DNA of 64,000 nucleotides, taken from contig CAZWBA010000004.1 in NCBI GenBank assembly GCA_964631955.1, positions 186,001-250,000 of the forward strand, given 5' to 3'. Source of the stretch: CAMLJR01 sp964631955 (GTDB lineage Bacteria > Pseudomonadota > Gammaproteobacteria > Pseudomonadales > CAMLJR01). Both the position numbers and the translations under genes were made by a program. Below are positions 53,484-62,055 of the stretch, one piece after another; the first letter of the stretch is position 1, and each line of letters starts with the position of its first letter. Under the pieces are notes generated by a model, which was given only the letters and a program-made list of their open reading frames with translations, ran no database searches and had not been told where the DNA came from.

Positions 53484-54701
53484 ATGAGACGCGTTGTGAT
53501 CACCGGCCTCGGCATTGTGTCGTGCCTGGGCAACAACAAAGCTGCCGTTCTGGATGCGCTGCAAACCGGCCGTTCGGGTATCCGCTTTCGCGAAGACTAT
53601 AAAGAGCTGGGCTTTCGCAGCCAGGTCGCTGGCACTATCGATATCGACTTCGCCGCGCTGATCGACCGCAAGCAGCTGCGCTTCATGGGCGACGCCGCAG
53701 CTTACGCCTACCTCGCCATGCAGGAAGCGATCGCCGACTCAGGGCTCGAAGAAGCTGACGTCGCCAGCACGCGCTCCGGCATCATCGCAGGATCGGGCGG
53801 CGCCTCTTCGGCGAACCTGATCGAATCCGCCGACATCCTGCGCACCAAAGGCCTCAAGCGTATCGGCCCATACCGCGTCACCCAAACCATGAGCAGTACC
53901 GTATCGGCCTGCCTCGCCACCCCCTTCAAAATCAAGGGCGTGAATTATTCGATCTCTTCGGCATGCGCCACTAGCGCACACTGCATCGGCAACGGCGTCG
54001 AACTGATTCAATCCGGCAAGCAGGACATCGTGTTTGCCGGCGGTGGCGAAGAAGAACACTGGACATTGAGCTGCCTGTTCGATGCCATGGGCGCGCTGTC
54101 ATCCAAATACAACGACACCCCGACCCAGGCATCGCGCCCCTACGACGCCAATCGCGATGGCTTCGTCATCTCCGGCGGCGGCGGTATGGTCGTACTCGAA
54201 GAGCTCGAACACGCCAAAGCCCGCGGCGCGAAGATTTATGGAGAAGTCGTCGGGTACGGCGCAACCTCCGACGGCTACGACATGGTCGCTCCGAGCGGCG
54301 AAGGCGCGGTGCGCTGCATGCAGCAGGCACTGGCCGGCATGACGGGCAATATCGATTACATCAACAGCCACGGCACCTCGACTCCGGCAGGCGATCTGCA
54401 GGAACTCAAGGCGATCAAGGAAACGTTTGGCGCGAACGTGCCTGTGATCAGCTCGACGAAATCGCTCGCCGGTCATTCGCTGGGCGCCACCGGTGTGCAC
54501 GAAGCGATCTACTGCCTGTTGATGATGGAGCACAACTTCATCGCCGCATCCGCCAATATCGACACGCTCGACCCCGAAGCGAACGGCGTGAATATCGTGC
54601 GCACCACTCAGCAGGGAGTCACTCTGAATCGCATTCTTTCCAATAGCTTCGGCTTCGGCGGCACCAATGCCAGCCTGGTATTCGAACGCTACACGGGCTG
54701 A
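53484..54701 (+). CDS. fabB: 3-oxoacyl-ACP synthase I
   Basis: 405 residues. The Cys-His-His triad is visible as Cys161 ('SISSACATSAHCIGNG'), His296 ('YINSHGTSTPAGD') and His331 ('KSLAGHSLGATGVHE'). FabB rather than FabF is indicated by length, start MRRVVITGLG and pairing with fabA. It elongates cis-3-decenoyl-ACP in unsaturated fatty acid synthesis. AGGGGG precedes the ATG. A stem-loop 20 bp after the stop may limit read-through into the next operon. Confidence 0.95.
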   Translation: MRRVVITGLGIVSCLGNNKAAVLDALQTGRSGIRFREDYKELGFRSQVAGTIDIDFAALIDRKQLRFMGDAAAYAYLAMQEAIADSGLEEADVASTRSGIIAGSGGASSANLIESADILRTKGLKRIGPYRVTQTMSSTVSACLATPFKIKGVNYSISSACATSAHCIGNGVELIQSGKQDIVFAGGGEEEHWTLSCLFDAMGALSSKYNDTPTQASRPYDANRDGFVISGGGGMVVLEELEHAKARGAKIYGEVVGYGATSDGYDMVAPSGEGAVRCMQQALAGMTGNIDYINSHGTSTPAGDLQELKAIKETFGANVPVISSTKSLAGHSLGATGVHEAIYCLLMMEHNFIAASANIDTLDPEANGVNIVRTTQQGVTLNRILSNSFGFGGTNASLVFERYTG

Positions 54702-54720
54702 GTAATTCAGCCATCCACGC

Positions 54721-54743
54721 GCGAGTCCGCACATCGGGCTCGC
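54721..54743 (+). terminator. possible terminator hairpin after fabB
   Basis: Nine-base stem (54721-54729 with 54735-54743, one G-U pair) and a 5-base loop, 20 bp beyond the fabB stop. No T-tract follows, so termination would have to be inefficient or factor-dependent. Confidence 0.35.
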
Positions 54744-54761
54744 CATCACCTAATCCATAGT

Positions 54762-54790
54762 TTGTTACTTCACTCCAGTTAGACTATAAA
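54762..54790 (+). promoter_or_regulatory. sigma-70-type promoter of the carrier-protein/aa:CP ligase operon
   Basis: TTGTTA (54762-54767), exactly 17 bp, TATAAA (54785-54790). The predicted start near 54797 gives a ~100-nt leader ending in AGGAAG before the carrier-protein ATG. It separates this operon from fabAB. Confidence 0.6.
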
Positions 54791-54895
54791 CAGGAACCGG
54801 ATTTCATCTGCTCCCGCCACTAATGTTGGCGCCTTCTTGCGGATTACACGCAGATCCAACCCCGAGCAGTTTCGCGTTTGTTTAGGAAGCTTTTT

Positions 54896-55135
54896 ATGTA
54901 TGCCGATCGAATTCGAGAAATTTTAGCGAAGCATGCCCGCCTGTCTGCCGACATCACGACACTCTCCGATGAGAGCGATCTCTACAGTGCCGGCCTCACC
55001 TCGCTGACCACCGTTAATCTCATGCTCGCCATTGAAGAACAATTCGACATCGAATTTCCCGACCATATGCTTGGCCGTAAGACCTTTGGCAGTATTCAGG
55101 CGCTTTGTGAGGCCGTGGAAGAGCTCGTTGCGTAA
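54896..55135 (+). CDS. carrier protein of the amino acid:carrier-protein ligase system
   Basis: 79 residues from ATG 54896 (AGGAAG seven bases upstream; a TTG six codons earlier is unlikely). Four-helix carrier-protein pattern. The phosphopantetheine attachment residue is Ser36 in 'YSAGLTSLTTVNLMLAIEE', with Thr instead of the usual Asp before it. 'EEQFDIEFPDHMLGRKTF' follows. The same GLTS form is, as I recall, shared by the small carrier proteins aminoacylated by SerRS-like ligases in rhizobia. It is the first gene of a five-gene operon, 19 bp ahead of the dehydrogenase. It should be charged with an amino acid by the product of 56349-57275 after phosphopantetheinylation by a transferase encoded elsewhere. 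Confidence 0.9.
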   Translation: MYADRIREILAKHARLSADITTLSDESDLYSAGLTSLTTVNLMLAIEEQFDIEFPDHMLGRKTFGSIQALCEAVEELVA

Positions 55136-55154
55136 TTCACCTGGAGATAAAGAA

Positions 55155-56342
55155 ATGCCGTCTGTTTCCACCCTGCAACCGAGCACCGACCTGTCCGCGC
55201 TACTGGAAAAAATTCATGCGATCGGCCGGAATGCCATAGCCCCACACGCACATGAAGTGGACCGCGATGCGCGCTTTCCGCGCGAAGCATTCGACGCGCT
55301 CAAAGCCGAGAAACTGCTGAGCTCCTACATTCCCTCCGAACTGGGCGGGGCGGGATTATCGATCTCGGATCAATCCAGGATTTGCGAAGCGCTCGCGCAC
55401 TATTGCGCATCGACTGCAATGATTTACGCGATGCACCAAATTCAAGTCGCGTGCATCGTGCATCACACCACGCACAATGAATTTTTTAGCTCCTACATGC
55501 GAGAGCTCGTCGATAAACAATATCTGATTGCATCGGCGACAACCGAATTGGGCATTGGTGGCGATGTACGCTCAAGCCTCTGCGCGGTCAATGTCGAAGG
55601 CGACACCTTCACGCTCGACAAGCAGGCACCCGTTATTTCCTATGCGGCATCGGCCGATGCCATTCTCGTTACCTGTCGCCGCTCGCCCGAAGCGGGGCGA
55701 AACGATCAATCGGTCGTACTCGTACGCAAAGAAGATGTCACGCTGGAAGAAATTTCAGGCTGGGATACGATGGGCTTTCGCGGCACCTGCAGCAACGGTT
55801 ACTCACTGCACTCGCGCGGCGATGGACGCCAGATATTTCCCGGCCCGTACGCAGACATTCATCGCAAAACGCAGCAGCCGTATTCGCATATTGTCTGGAG
55901 CTCGCTCTGGCTCGGACTGGCACAGAGCGCAATGAATATCGCACGCAGCTCGGTGCGCACAGAGGCACGCAAAAATCCGGGCACACTGCCGCCGTCTGCG
56001 CTCCGACTCGCGGAACTCGATGCTGTTTTATTTTCAATGCGTGCCGGCGTTCAACAATGCGTTGCCGATTATCATCAACGCCTGCTGAGCAAGGATGAAG
56101 AAGCCTTCTCCGATTTCGGATTCAATCTCCGCGTGAGTAATCTGAAAATTCGCTCGTCCGAGCTCGTCATCGAAATCGTCAGCAAGGCGATGATGATCTG
56201 CGGCATCGCGAGTTATCGCAACGATTCGAAATCGAGCCTCAACCGTCAATTGCGCGATGCTTATGGTGCTGCCTTGATGGTAAATAACGATCGTATTCTC
56301 GGCCAGAGTTCGGCCATTCAGATTATGCAGAAGGGAGACTGA
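55155..56342 (+). CDS. acyl-CoA dehydrogenase-like flavoprotein
   Basis: 395 residues from ATG 55155, with GGAG eight bases upstream; a longer frame from 55032 would run through the carrier gene. Three-domain acyl-CoA dehydrogenase pattern: N-terminal helices ('SELGGAGLSISDQSRIC'), beta domain ('LIASATTELGIGGDVR', 'GWDTMGFRGTCSNGYSL') and C-terminal helices ending 'NDRILGQSSAIQIMQKG'. I cannot place the catalytic Glu with confidence. In this operon the substrate is probably the aminoacyl group on the carrier protein, which such flavoproteins can desaturate (as proline or other residues are in secondary metabolism). A fatty acyl-CoA role is less likely from context. Confidence 0.85.
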   Translation: MPSVSTLQPSTDLSALLEKIHAIGRNAIAPHAHEVDRDARFPREAFDALKAEKLLSSYIPSELGGAGLSISDQSRICEALAHYCASTAMIYAMHQIQVACIVHHTTHNEFFSSYMRELVDKQYLIASATTELGIGGDVRSSLCAVNVEGDTFTLDKQAPVISYAASADAILVTCRRSPEAGRNDQSVVLVRKEDVTLEEISGWDTMGFRGTCSNGYSLHSRGDGRQIFPGPYADIHRKTQQPYSHIVWSSLWLGLAQSAMNIARSSVRTEARKNPGTLPPSALRLAELDAVLFSMRAGVQQCVADYHQRLLSKDEEAFSDFGFNLRVSNLKIRSSELVIEIVSKAMMICGIASYRNDSKSSLNRQLRDAYGAALMVNNDRILGQSSAIQIMQKGD

Positions 56343-56348
56343 TTTGCC

Positions 56349-57275
56349 ATGGCGAACACCGATGCAGCGCAGGCGGCTTACCAATATTATTTGAACGAAT
56401 TATTCGAAGCGAAGTTATTAATTCCGTCCGGTGTACGCGGTGTGTACGGACGCTCGGGCACATTCGAAAATGTGATCGACCAGTTCGAAAATTACATCAC
56501 ACTTGAAACACGCGGAATGAAACCCGAAGTCGTACGTTTCCCGCCAGTATTCAATCGCAGGCATTATTCGCAAATCGACCATATCTATAATTTTCCTGAT
56601 TTGATGGGTTCAGTGCACAGCTTCACGGGGCGCGAGTCCGAGCACGCCGAGATGCTGCGCAAGTTCGAAGCCAACGAACAGTGGACCGACGATCTGAGTC
56701 CGTCGGAAGTCATGCTCGCGCCAGCTGCCTGCTATCCGCTTTATCCAACGGCCAGCGGCTCGCTTCCGGCAGAGGGACGCCTCGTCGATTTGAAATCCTT
56801 CGTATTTCGTCACGAGCCCTCCGATGATCCCGCGCGCATGCAGGCATTTCGCATGCGCGAATTCGTGCGGCTGGGAACGCCCGAACAGGCGCTCGCGCAC
56901 CGCGATTTCTGGATTCAGAATGCAACACGCACTTTGAAAGCCGTCGGACTCGATGTAGAAGCCGTCGTCGCCAACGATCCATTTTTCGGGCGCGGCGGTC
57001 GTGTCATGAAAGCTACTCAGCGCGAGCAAAACCTGAAATACGAACTCGTGTTTCCGATTTGCTCGGAGGAAAAACCGACGGCGATTACATCCTGCAATTA
57101 TCACCTCGATCATTTCGGCAGCGTGTTCAATATCAGAACTGCGGATGGAGCCGTCGCGCATACAGCGTGCATGGGCTTCGGCCTTGAACGAATCTGTCTT
57201 GCGCTCTTCAAGCATCACGGCCTGAATATCAATAACTGGCCGGAATCCGTGCGCAAACTGCTGAAGCTTTCTTGA
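56349..57275 (+). CDS. amino acid:[carrier protein] ligase (SerRS-like catalytic core)
   Basis: 308 residues, a class II aminoacyl-tRNA synthetase catalytic domain without any tRNA-binding arm. Motif 2 is 'SFVFRHEPSDDPARMQAF' (Arg154), motif 3 'CMGFGLERICLALF' (Arg281). The zinc ligands of atypical SerRS are all in place: Cys128 ('APAACYPLYP'), Glu171 ('RMREFVRLG') and Cys274. This is the family described in Bradyrhizobium and Agrobacterium as amino acid:carrier protein ligases, which activate glycine or alanine and load it on a phosphopantetheinyl carrier. It should charge the carrier encoded at 54896. It follows the dehydrogenase by 6 bp, and its TGA overlaps a TTG of the next gene. The amino acid chosen cannot be read from sequence. 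Confidence 0.9.
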   Translation: MANTDAAQAAYQYYLNELFEAKLLIPSGVRGVYGRSGTFENVIDQFENYITLETRGMKPEVVRFPPVFNRRHYSQIDHIYNFPDLMGSVHSFTGRESEHAEMLRKFEANEQWTDDLSPSEVMLAPAACYPLYPTASGSLPAEGRLVDLKSFVFRHEPSDDPARMQAFRMREFVRLGTPEQALAHRDFWIQNATRTLKAVGLDVEAVVANDPFFGRGGRVMKATQREQNLKYELVFPICSEEKPTAITSCNYHLDHFGSVFNIRTADGAVAHTACMGFGLERICLALFKHHGLNINNWPESVRKLLKLS

Positions 57276-57283
57276 AGAAAGAT

Positions 57284-58255
57284 ATGAAACAAATTCTTGC
57301 ACTGGATGCACACCGCTATCTCCCGCACACCATTCACAGTGCGGAACGCGTGTGGACCGAAACGAATTGCTATGTAGATCTGTTGATTGAGCTGCTTCAT
57401 GCGCACGGTTTTGAACCGATCGCCGCGCTGCCATTCACACTCGGCATCGATTTCGAAGGGGATCAGTGGACCTTCTTTAAATTTCCCCACGGCGATTTGC
57501 TTGCTTTGTATGGCATCGATATTCAGGAGCTCGCCATCTGGCGCCCACTGATCGATCATATCGAAGAGCAGGTCGGTGCGGGCAAACCGGTATTGGTGGA
57601 ACTCGATTCGTGGTATTTACCGGACACAGCTGGCACCGCCTATCGGCTCGATCACGTTAAAACCACCGTCGCGGTGAATTTGATCGACCGTTCCAGCCGC
57701 CGTCTCGGTTATTTTCACAATCAAAGTTATTTTGAGTTGAGCGGTGACGATTTCACGCAAATATTTCAACTCGACGGACTGGTGCATCCACGCATGCTGC
57801 CGCCTTACGTGGAATTTGTGCGCTTTCGCGATTTGGCGCCAACAGGAACCACCCTGCTCGATTGCTCGCTCGATATTTTGCGAAAACACCTGCACCTCAT
57901 TCCGCAAACGAATCCATTTCCCGCGTTCAAACGGCGTTTCGAAAAAGACATCAACTGGCTGCAGTCATCAGAGATCGAAGCCTTTCACAAATATTCGTTT
58001 GCAACACTGCGTCAGTTCGGAGCGTGCTTCGAGCTTTCGCAAACGTATACCGACTGGCTCGGCAGGCAGGGCATCCACAATATCGGTGTGGCGACGGCGG
58101 CATTCGGTGAAATTTCGCAGACGGCGAAGGCAATGCAGTTTCAACTAGCACGCTCGATTGCCCGCAAAAAACCTCTCGACCTGGCCCCGATCGACGCCAT
58201 GGCTGCCGCATGGGAACGCGGCATGGCAACCTTGCAGAATCGTTTCGCCGCATAA
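57284..58255 (+). CDS. DUF1839 protein, candidate BtrH-like aminoacyltransferase
   Basis: 323 residues from ATG 57284; a TTG at 57272 overlapping the previous stop (TTGA) is the alternative. I place it in DUF1839, the usual companion of aa:CP ligases. Residues 20-70 ('RVWTETNCYVDLLIELLHAH' then 'FTLGIDFEGDQWTFFKF') and 100-150 ('KPVLVELDSWYLPDT', 'RLDHVKTTVAVNLIDRS') read to me like the papain-like BtrH N-terminal domain. Cys29, His124 and Asp135 would be the triad. BtrH transfers an amino-acid-derived acyl group from a carrier protein to an aminoglycoside, so transfer from the carrier at 54896 to a glycan or other amine is my proposal. This likeness is from memory and by eye. No signal peptide; cytoplasmic. 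Confidence 0.75.
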   Translation: MKQILALDAHRYLPHTIHSAERVWTETNCYVDLLIELLHAHGFEPIAALPFTLGIDFEGDQWTFFKFPHGDLLALYGIDIQELAIWRPLIDHIEEQVGAGKPVLVELDSWYLPDTAGTAYRLDHVKTTVAVNLIDRSSRRLGYFHNQSYFELSGDDFTQIFQLDGLVHPRMLPPYVEFVRFRDLAPTGTTLLDCSLDILRKHLHLIPQTNPFPAFKRRFEKDINWLQSSEIEAFHKYSFATLRQFGACFELSQTYTDWLGRQGIHNIGVATAAFGEISQTAKAMQFQLARSIARKKPLDLAPIDAMAAAWERGMATLQNRFAA

Positions 58256-58256
58256 G

Positions 58257-60791
58257 ATGACCACACCGATTTCCAGCCGCCTGATCAGCTCACACAGCGT
58301 CGTCGCGCTGGATCGTGGCTGGCAGCTCGCCAATAGCATTCCCGATAACAACGCTCTCGACGGCATTACGGTCGATCAACTCGACAATCTGCACTGGCGC
58401 GACGCCATCGTGCCCGGAACCGTCGCGCAGAGCATTCACGACGATATCAATTTACCGGGGCATTACGATCGTTGCGACTGGTGGTATCGCACATCATTTG
58501 CAGCGCCCACTACAAAACCCAAAAATACAATTCGGCATCGCCTGCGTTTCGAAGGGCTCGCCACCATTGCGGATGTTTGGTTAAACGGCGAGAAAATTCT
58601 TTCCGCGAACAATATGTTTTGCGTTGATGTTGTCGATATCACGCAATATTTACGTGAGCACAACGATTTAGTCATTCATTTTTATTCGCTGCATGCAGCA
58701 CTCGAACAAAAAAAGCCGCGTCCGCGCTGGAAAACCGCGCTGACGAGCCACCAAAATTTGCGCTGGTTTCGTACCACTTTGCTGGGCCGTATTCCCGCAT
58801 GGTCACCGCACATAGAACCCGTTGGCCCGTGGCGACCGATCACGCTCGAAACGATAGCAACGATCGATTGCGAGCGGCTGGATATTCAAACGCAATTGCG
58901 CGGCGATGATGGTTTTGTCCGTATCAGCGCATCGCTGCACACGCTAGATGAGGCTCCAACGCGCGCTGAGCTCATCATTGCAGAGCAGCGTTACCCTTTG
59001 CAGCTGGGCGCCGAGGTATCTGCGACAACAGTGAGCGGCGATATCGAGATCGCACAGGTCCCGAAATGGTGGCCGAATACGCATGGCGAACAACCTTTGT
59101 TGCCCTGTCGCATTGAAGTCGCACTCGATAATGGCATCGTGACCATCGATTGCGGACGCATCGGTTTTAAATCGGTACATGTCAGCCGCGACAACGATGC
59201 CGTTTCCTTCGAAATTAACGGTGCTCCGATTTTTTGTCGCGGCGCGGTCTGGACAGTCAACGATTTTGTATCGCTGAGCGGCAGCAACGAATCCTTGCGC
59301 CGCGCACTCGAGATTGCGCGCGATGCCAACATTAATATGCTGCGCATCGGCGGCACCATGATTTATGAGCGCAAAGAATTTTTCGATCTTTGCGATGAAT
59401 TCGGCATTCTGGTTTGGCAAGACTTTATGCTTGCAAACATGGACTACCCCATCGCCGACGAAAATTTTTCCGCCAATATCGCGCGGGAAGTTCGCCAACA
59501 GCTCAGCCAATTGCAAAAGCATGTATGTATCGCCGCCTATTGCGCGGGCAGCGAAATCGAACAGCAAGCGGCGATGATGGGCTTGCCTGCAAGCGAATGG
59601 AGCAATACCTTTTTTGCAGAACGATTACCCGCACTTTGCGCAGAACATCATGCAGGCGCTCCCTATTTTCGCGGTTCGCCAAGCGAAGGCGCGCTACCGT
59701 TCCAGGTCGACACCGGCATTGCGCATTACTACGGTGTTGGCGCTTACCGCCGCCTGCCAAGCGATGTCAAAAGTGCGAAAGTGAAATTTGCTGCCGAATG
59801 CCTGGGATTTTCGAACGTTCCCGAATACGAAACGATGGCGCTACTGCTCGACGGCAAAATTCCTGTACCGCACCACCCGCGCTGGAAAGCACGGGTGCCG
59901 CGCGACAATGGATCGGGTTATGACTTCGAGGATATTCGCGATTTCTATCTGAAAGAGCTATTCCATATCGACCCAGTTGAATTGCGCTGCCAGGATGTGG
60001 AGCGCTATTACGCGATTTCGCGTGTCGTTACCGGCGAGGTCATGAAAAGCGTTTTTGCAGAATGGCGCAGCAACAGCGAGTGCCGCGGTGGATTAATCTG
60101 GTTTTATAAGGATCTATGGCCCGGCGCCGGATGGGGAATCATCGACAGCGAAAACCTGCCCAAGGCGACATATCACTATTTACGCAGAGCCTGGGCACCG
60201 CTCGCAATTTTAGTTACCGATGAAGGCCTCAATGGCTTGCAGCTGCATGCCATCAACGACACATCAGAAAAACGCACCTTACGTATTGAAATCGATTTAT
60301 TTCGGGCTGGTAAAACTTGTATCGCCCACGCCGAACAAACGCTTGAGCTGGCGCCGCGCTCCTCAAAGATGTTAAAAGCCGACGATATGATTGGTCATTT
60401 TACCGACGTAAATTACTCATACCGATTCGGCCCATCCAAGCACGACACGGTCATTGCACGATTAATTTGCGCGGGCACAAATCAGTCTGTTAGCGAAGAT
60501 TTTTATTTTCCACAGGGACTCAATCTCCCCATTCATTACAACGCATCGATCGACGCCTCTGCCGTATTCAGCGAGGATGGCAGCGTGGTACTGACACTCA
60601 AGAGCCCTGTGTTCTTACAGGCTGTTTCGATTGCAGCTACCGGCTTCATCCCTGACGATAATTACTTCCATCTACCCCCACAACGCGAGCGCTCTATTCG
60701 CTTCAGCAACAATTCGGGAGCGAGAAAATTCAAAGCTGAAATCAGCGCAATCAATTTAGCCGAGTCCATTACTGTGCGCGTACAGCCATAA
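58257..60791 (+). CDS. GH2 beta-mannosidase-like protein
   Basis: 844 residues from ATG 58257, two bases after the DUF1839 stop codon. Domain order is that of GH2 mannosidases: jelly-roll (to ~175; 'RLRFEGLATIADVWLNGE'), immunoglobulin-like (~185-300), TIM barrel (~300-600; 'RIGGTMIYERKEFFDLCDEF') and C-terminal sandwich domains. The likely nucleophile Glu514 is in 'AAECLGFSNVPEYE' and the acid/base Glu433 in 'AAYCAGSEIEQQ'. The residue before Glu433 is Ser, where this clan almost always has Asn. No signal peptide is present, so it is cytoplasmic. It may hydrolyse or transfer a mannoside linked to the aminoacylated product; altered chemistry is possible. Confidence 0.85.
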   Translation: MTTPISSRLISSHSVVALDRGWQLANSIPDNNALDGITVDQLDNLHWRDAIVPGTVAQSIHDDINLPGHYDRCDWWYRTSFAAPTTKPKNTIRHRLRFEGLATIADVWLNGEKILSANNMFCVDVVDITQYLREHNDLVIHFYSLHAALEQKKPRPRWKTALTSHQNLRWFRTTLLGRIPAWSPHIEPVGPWRPITLETIATIDCERLDIQTQLRGDDGFVRISASLHTLDEAPTRAELIIAEQRYPLQLGAEVSATTVSGDIEIAQVPKWWPNTHGEQPLLPCRIEVALDNGIVTIDCGRIGFKSVHVSRDNDAVSFEINGAPIFCRGAVWTVNDFVSLSGSNESLRRALEIARDANINMLRIGGTMIYERKEFFDLCDEFGILVWQDFMLANMDYPIADENFSANIAREVRQQLSQLQKHVCIAAYCAGSEIEQQAAMMGLPASEWSNTFFAERLPALCAEHHAGAPYFRGSPSEGALPFQVDTGIAHYYGVGAYRRLPSDVKSAKVKFAAECLGFSNVPEYETMALLLDGKIPVPHHPRWKARVPRDNGSGYDFEDIRDFYLKELFHIDPVELRCQDVERYYAISRVVTGEVMKSVFAEWRSNSECRGGLIWFYKDLWPGAGWGIIDSENLPKATYHYLRRAWAPLAILVTDEGLNGLQLHAINDTSEKRTLRIEIDLFRAGKTCIAHAEQTLELAPRSSKMLKADDMIGHFTDVNYSYRFGPSKHDTVIARLICAGTNQSVSEDFYFPQGLNLPIHYNASIDASAVFSEDGSVVLTLKSPVFLQAVSIAATGFIPDDNYFHLPPQRERSIRFSNNSGARKFKAEISAINLAESITVRVQP

Positions 60792-60848
60792 CAGCTATCG
60801 CCCGCTTAAAGCGTCAGCGATACCGCTCGGCAATAAGCAGTAAACCTG

Positions 60849-62051
60849 TCAGGCCAGAGGTAACACTGAGACAATATCGTTGCATTTAATCGACGTGCCG
60901 CTCGGGATTTCCACCAGGGCATTGGCCCACGCCACCGATGCCAAAACACCAGAGCTTTGATTGGGATAAATTTCGACGCCATACCCATTCTCGGTAGCGA
61001 CGATGCGAGCACGCAGATATTCCTGGCGTTTACCCGGCCGCGGCCAATCGAACAATGCCGGTAATTGCACGCGCACCGATTCCACCGCTGCAGACCCTTG
61101 CATGCGCTTGATGTAGGGTTGCGCAATTATATGAAAAGTGACAAACGCGGAGGCAGGATTTCCCGGCAGACCAAAAAACGGCACGCCGTTGAACCGCCCA
61201 TAAGCCAGCGGTTTACCGGGCTTGATATTGAGTTTCCACAAATGCAATTGGCCATGCTGCTCCAATTGTCTGCGCACGTGATCTTCTTCGCCCGCCGATA
61301 CGCCGCCTGTCGCGATCACACAATCGCTACTGCGCGAAGCATTCTCCAAAGCGGCGTGAGTCGCCTCCGCAGAGTCGGCCACCATGCCGCAATCGATTAC
61401 GATGCAGCCGAGCTTTTCGAGCAGCGCACGCAATAAAAATCGATTCGAATTATAAATTTGCCCAGGCTGCAGTGGCTGCCCCGGATCGACCAGCTCATCG
61501 CCCGTCGACAATATCGCCACGCGCAACCGGCGAAAAACCGACACATCGGTTTTACCGGTCGATGCCAATAACGCGATATCCGCTGCACGCAAACGCTGCC
61601 CACGCGAGACCAAGCGTTGACCGAGATGAATATCCTGGCCGCGAGGCCGCACATTTTCACCAACGCGAACGGGAGTATTAATGGTGACACGGCAATGCTC
61701 CGCGCGATCACTGTCGACCGTGCAATCTTCTTGCATGACGACCGCATCGGCTCCCTCCGGCAAATTCGCTCCGGTAAAAATACGGGCTGCCGTGCCGGGT
61801 CCAAGTGCATGTCCAACGGAGCCCGCCGCAATTCGCTGCGCGACGCGTAAGGGTTTATTGGCATCCTGAGCACGAATCGCATAACCATCCATCGCGCTGT
61901 TATCAGCGGGAGGAACGTCGATTTCGGAAAACTCATCGACGACGGCGATGCGGCCCAAGGTGCCGTTTAATGCAACACGCTCGATTTCGCCAAGCGTTAT
62001 GGCATCACTCAGAATGTAGCGTAACGCATCGTCGATGGCCGTGAGCGTCAT
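60849..62051 (-). CDS. moeA: molybdopterin molybdotransferase
   Basis: 400 residues. 'DVPPADNSAMDGYAIRAQD' carries the substrate-binding loop. 'PEGADAVVMQEDC', 'LSTGDELVDPGQPL', 'VIATGGVSAGEEDHVRRQL' and 'FGLPGNPASAFVTF' are the conserved MoeA blocks. It inserts molybdate into adenylated molybdopterin in the cytoplasm. It starts 4 bp after moaB on the same strand, forming a molybdenum-cofactor unit with it. It converges on the GH2 gene across 57 bp, where no terminator is evident. Confidence 0.95.
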   Translation of the reverse strand: MTLTAIDDALRYILSDAITLGEIERVALNGTLGRIAVVDEFSEIDVPPADNSAMDGYAIRAQDANKPLRVAQRIAAGSVGHALGPGTAARIFTGANLPEGADAVVMQEDCTVDSDRAEHCRVTINTPVRVGENVRPRGQDIHLGQRLVSRGQRLRAADIALLASTGKTDVSVFRRLRVAILSTGDELVDPGQPLQPGQIYNSNRFLLRALLEKLGCIVIDCGMVADSAEATHAALENASRSSDCVIATGGVSAGEEDHVRRQLEQHGQLHLWKLNIKPGKPLAYGRFNGVPFFGLPGNPASAFVTFHIIAQPYIKRMQGSAAVESVRVQLPALFDWPRPGKRQEYLRARIVATENGYGVEIYPNQSSGVLASVAWANALVEIPSGTSIKCNDIVSVLPLA

Positions 62052-62055
62052 ATCG

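Noticed and set aside
54099..54749. Open frame of 216 codons antisense to fabB
   Set aside because: Shadow of fabB, whose catalytic triad is intact.
56610..57434. Open frame of 274 codons antisense to the aa:CP ligase gene
   Set aside because: It is the reverse shadow of a gene with clear class II synthetase motifs; the reading has no recognisable domain and crosses a gene boundary.
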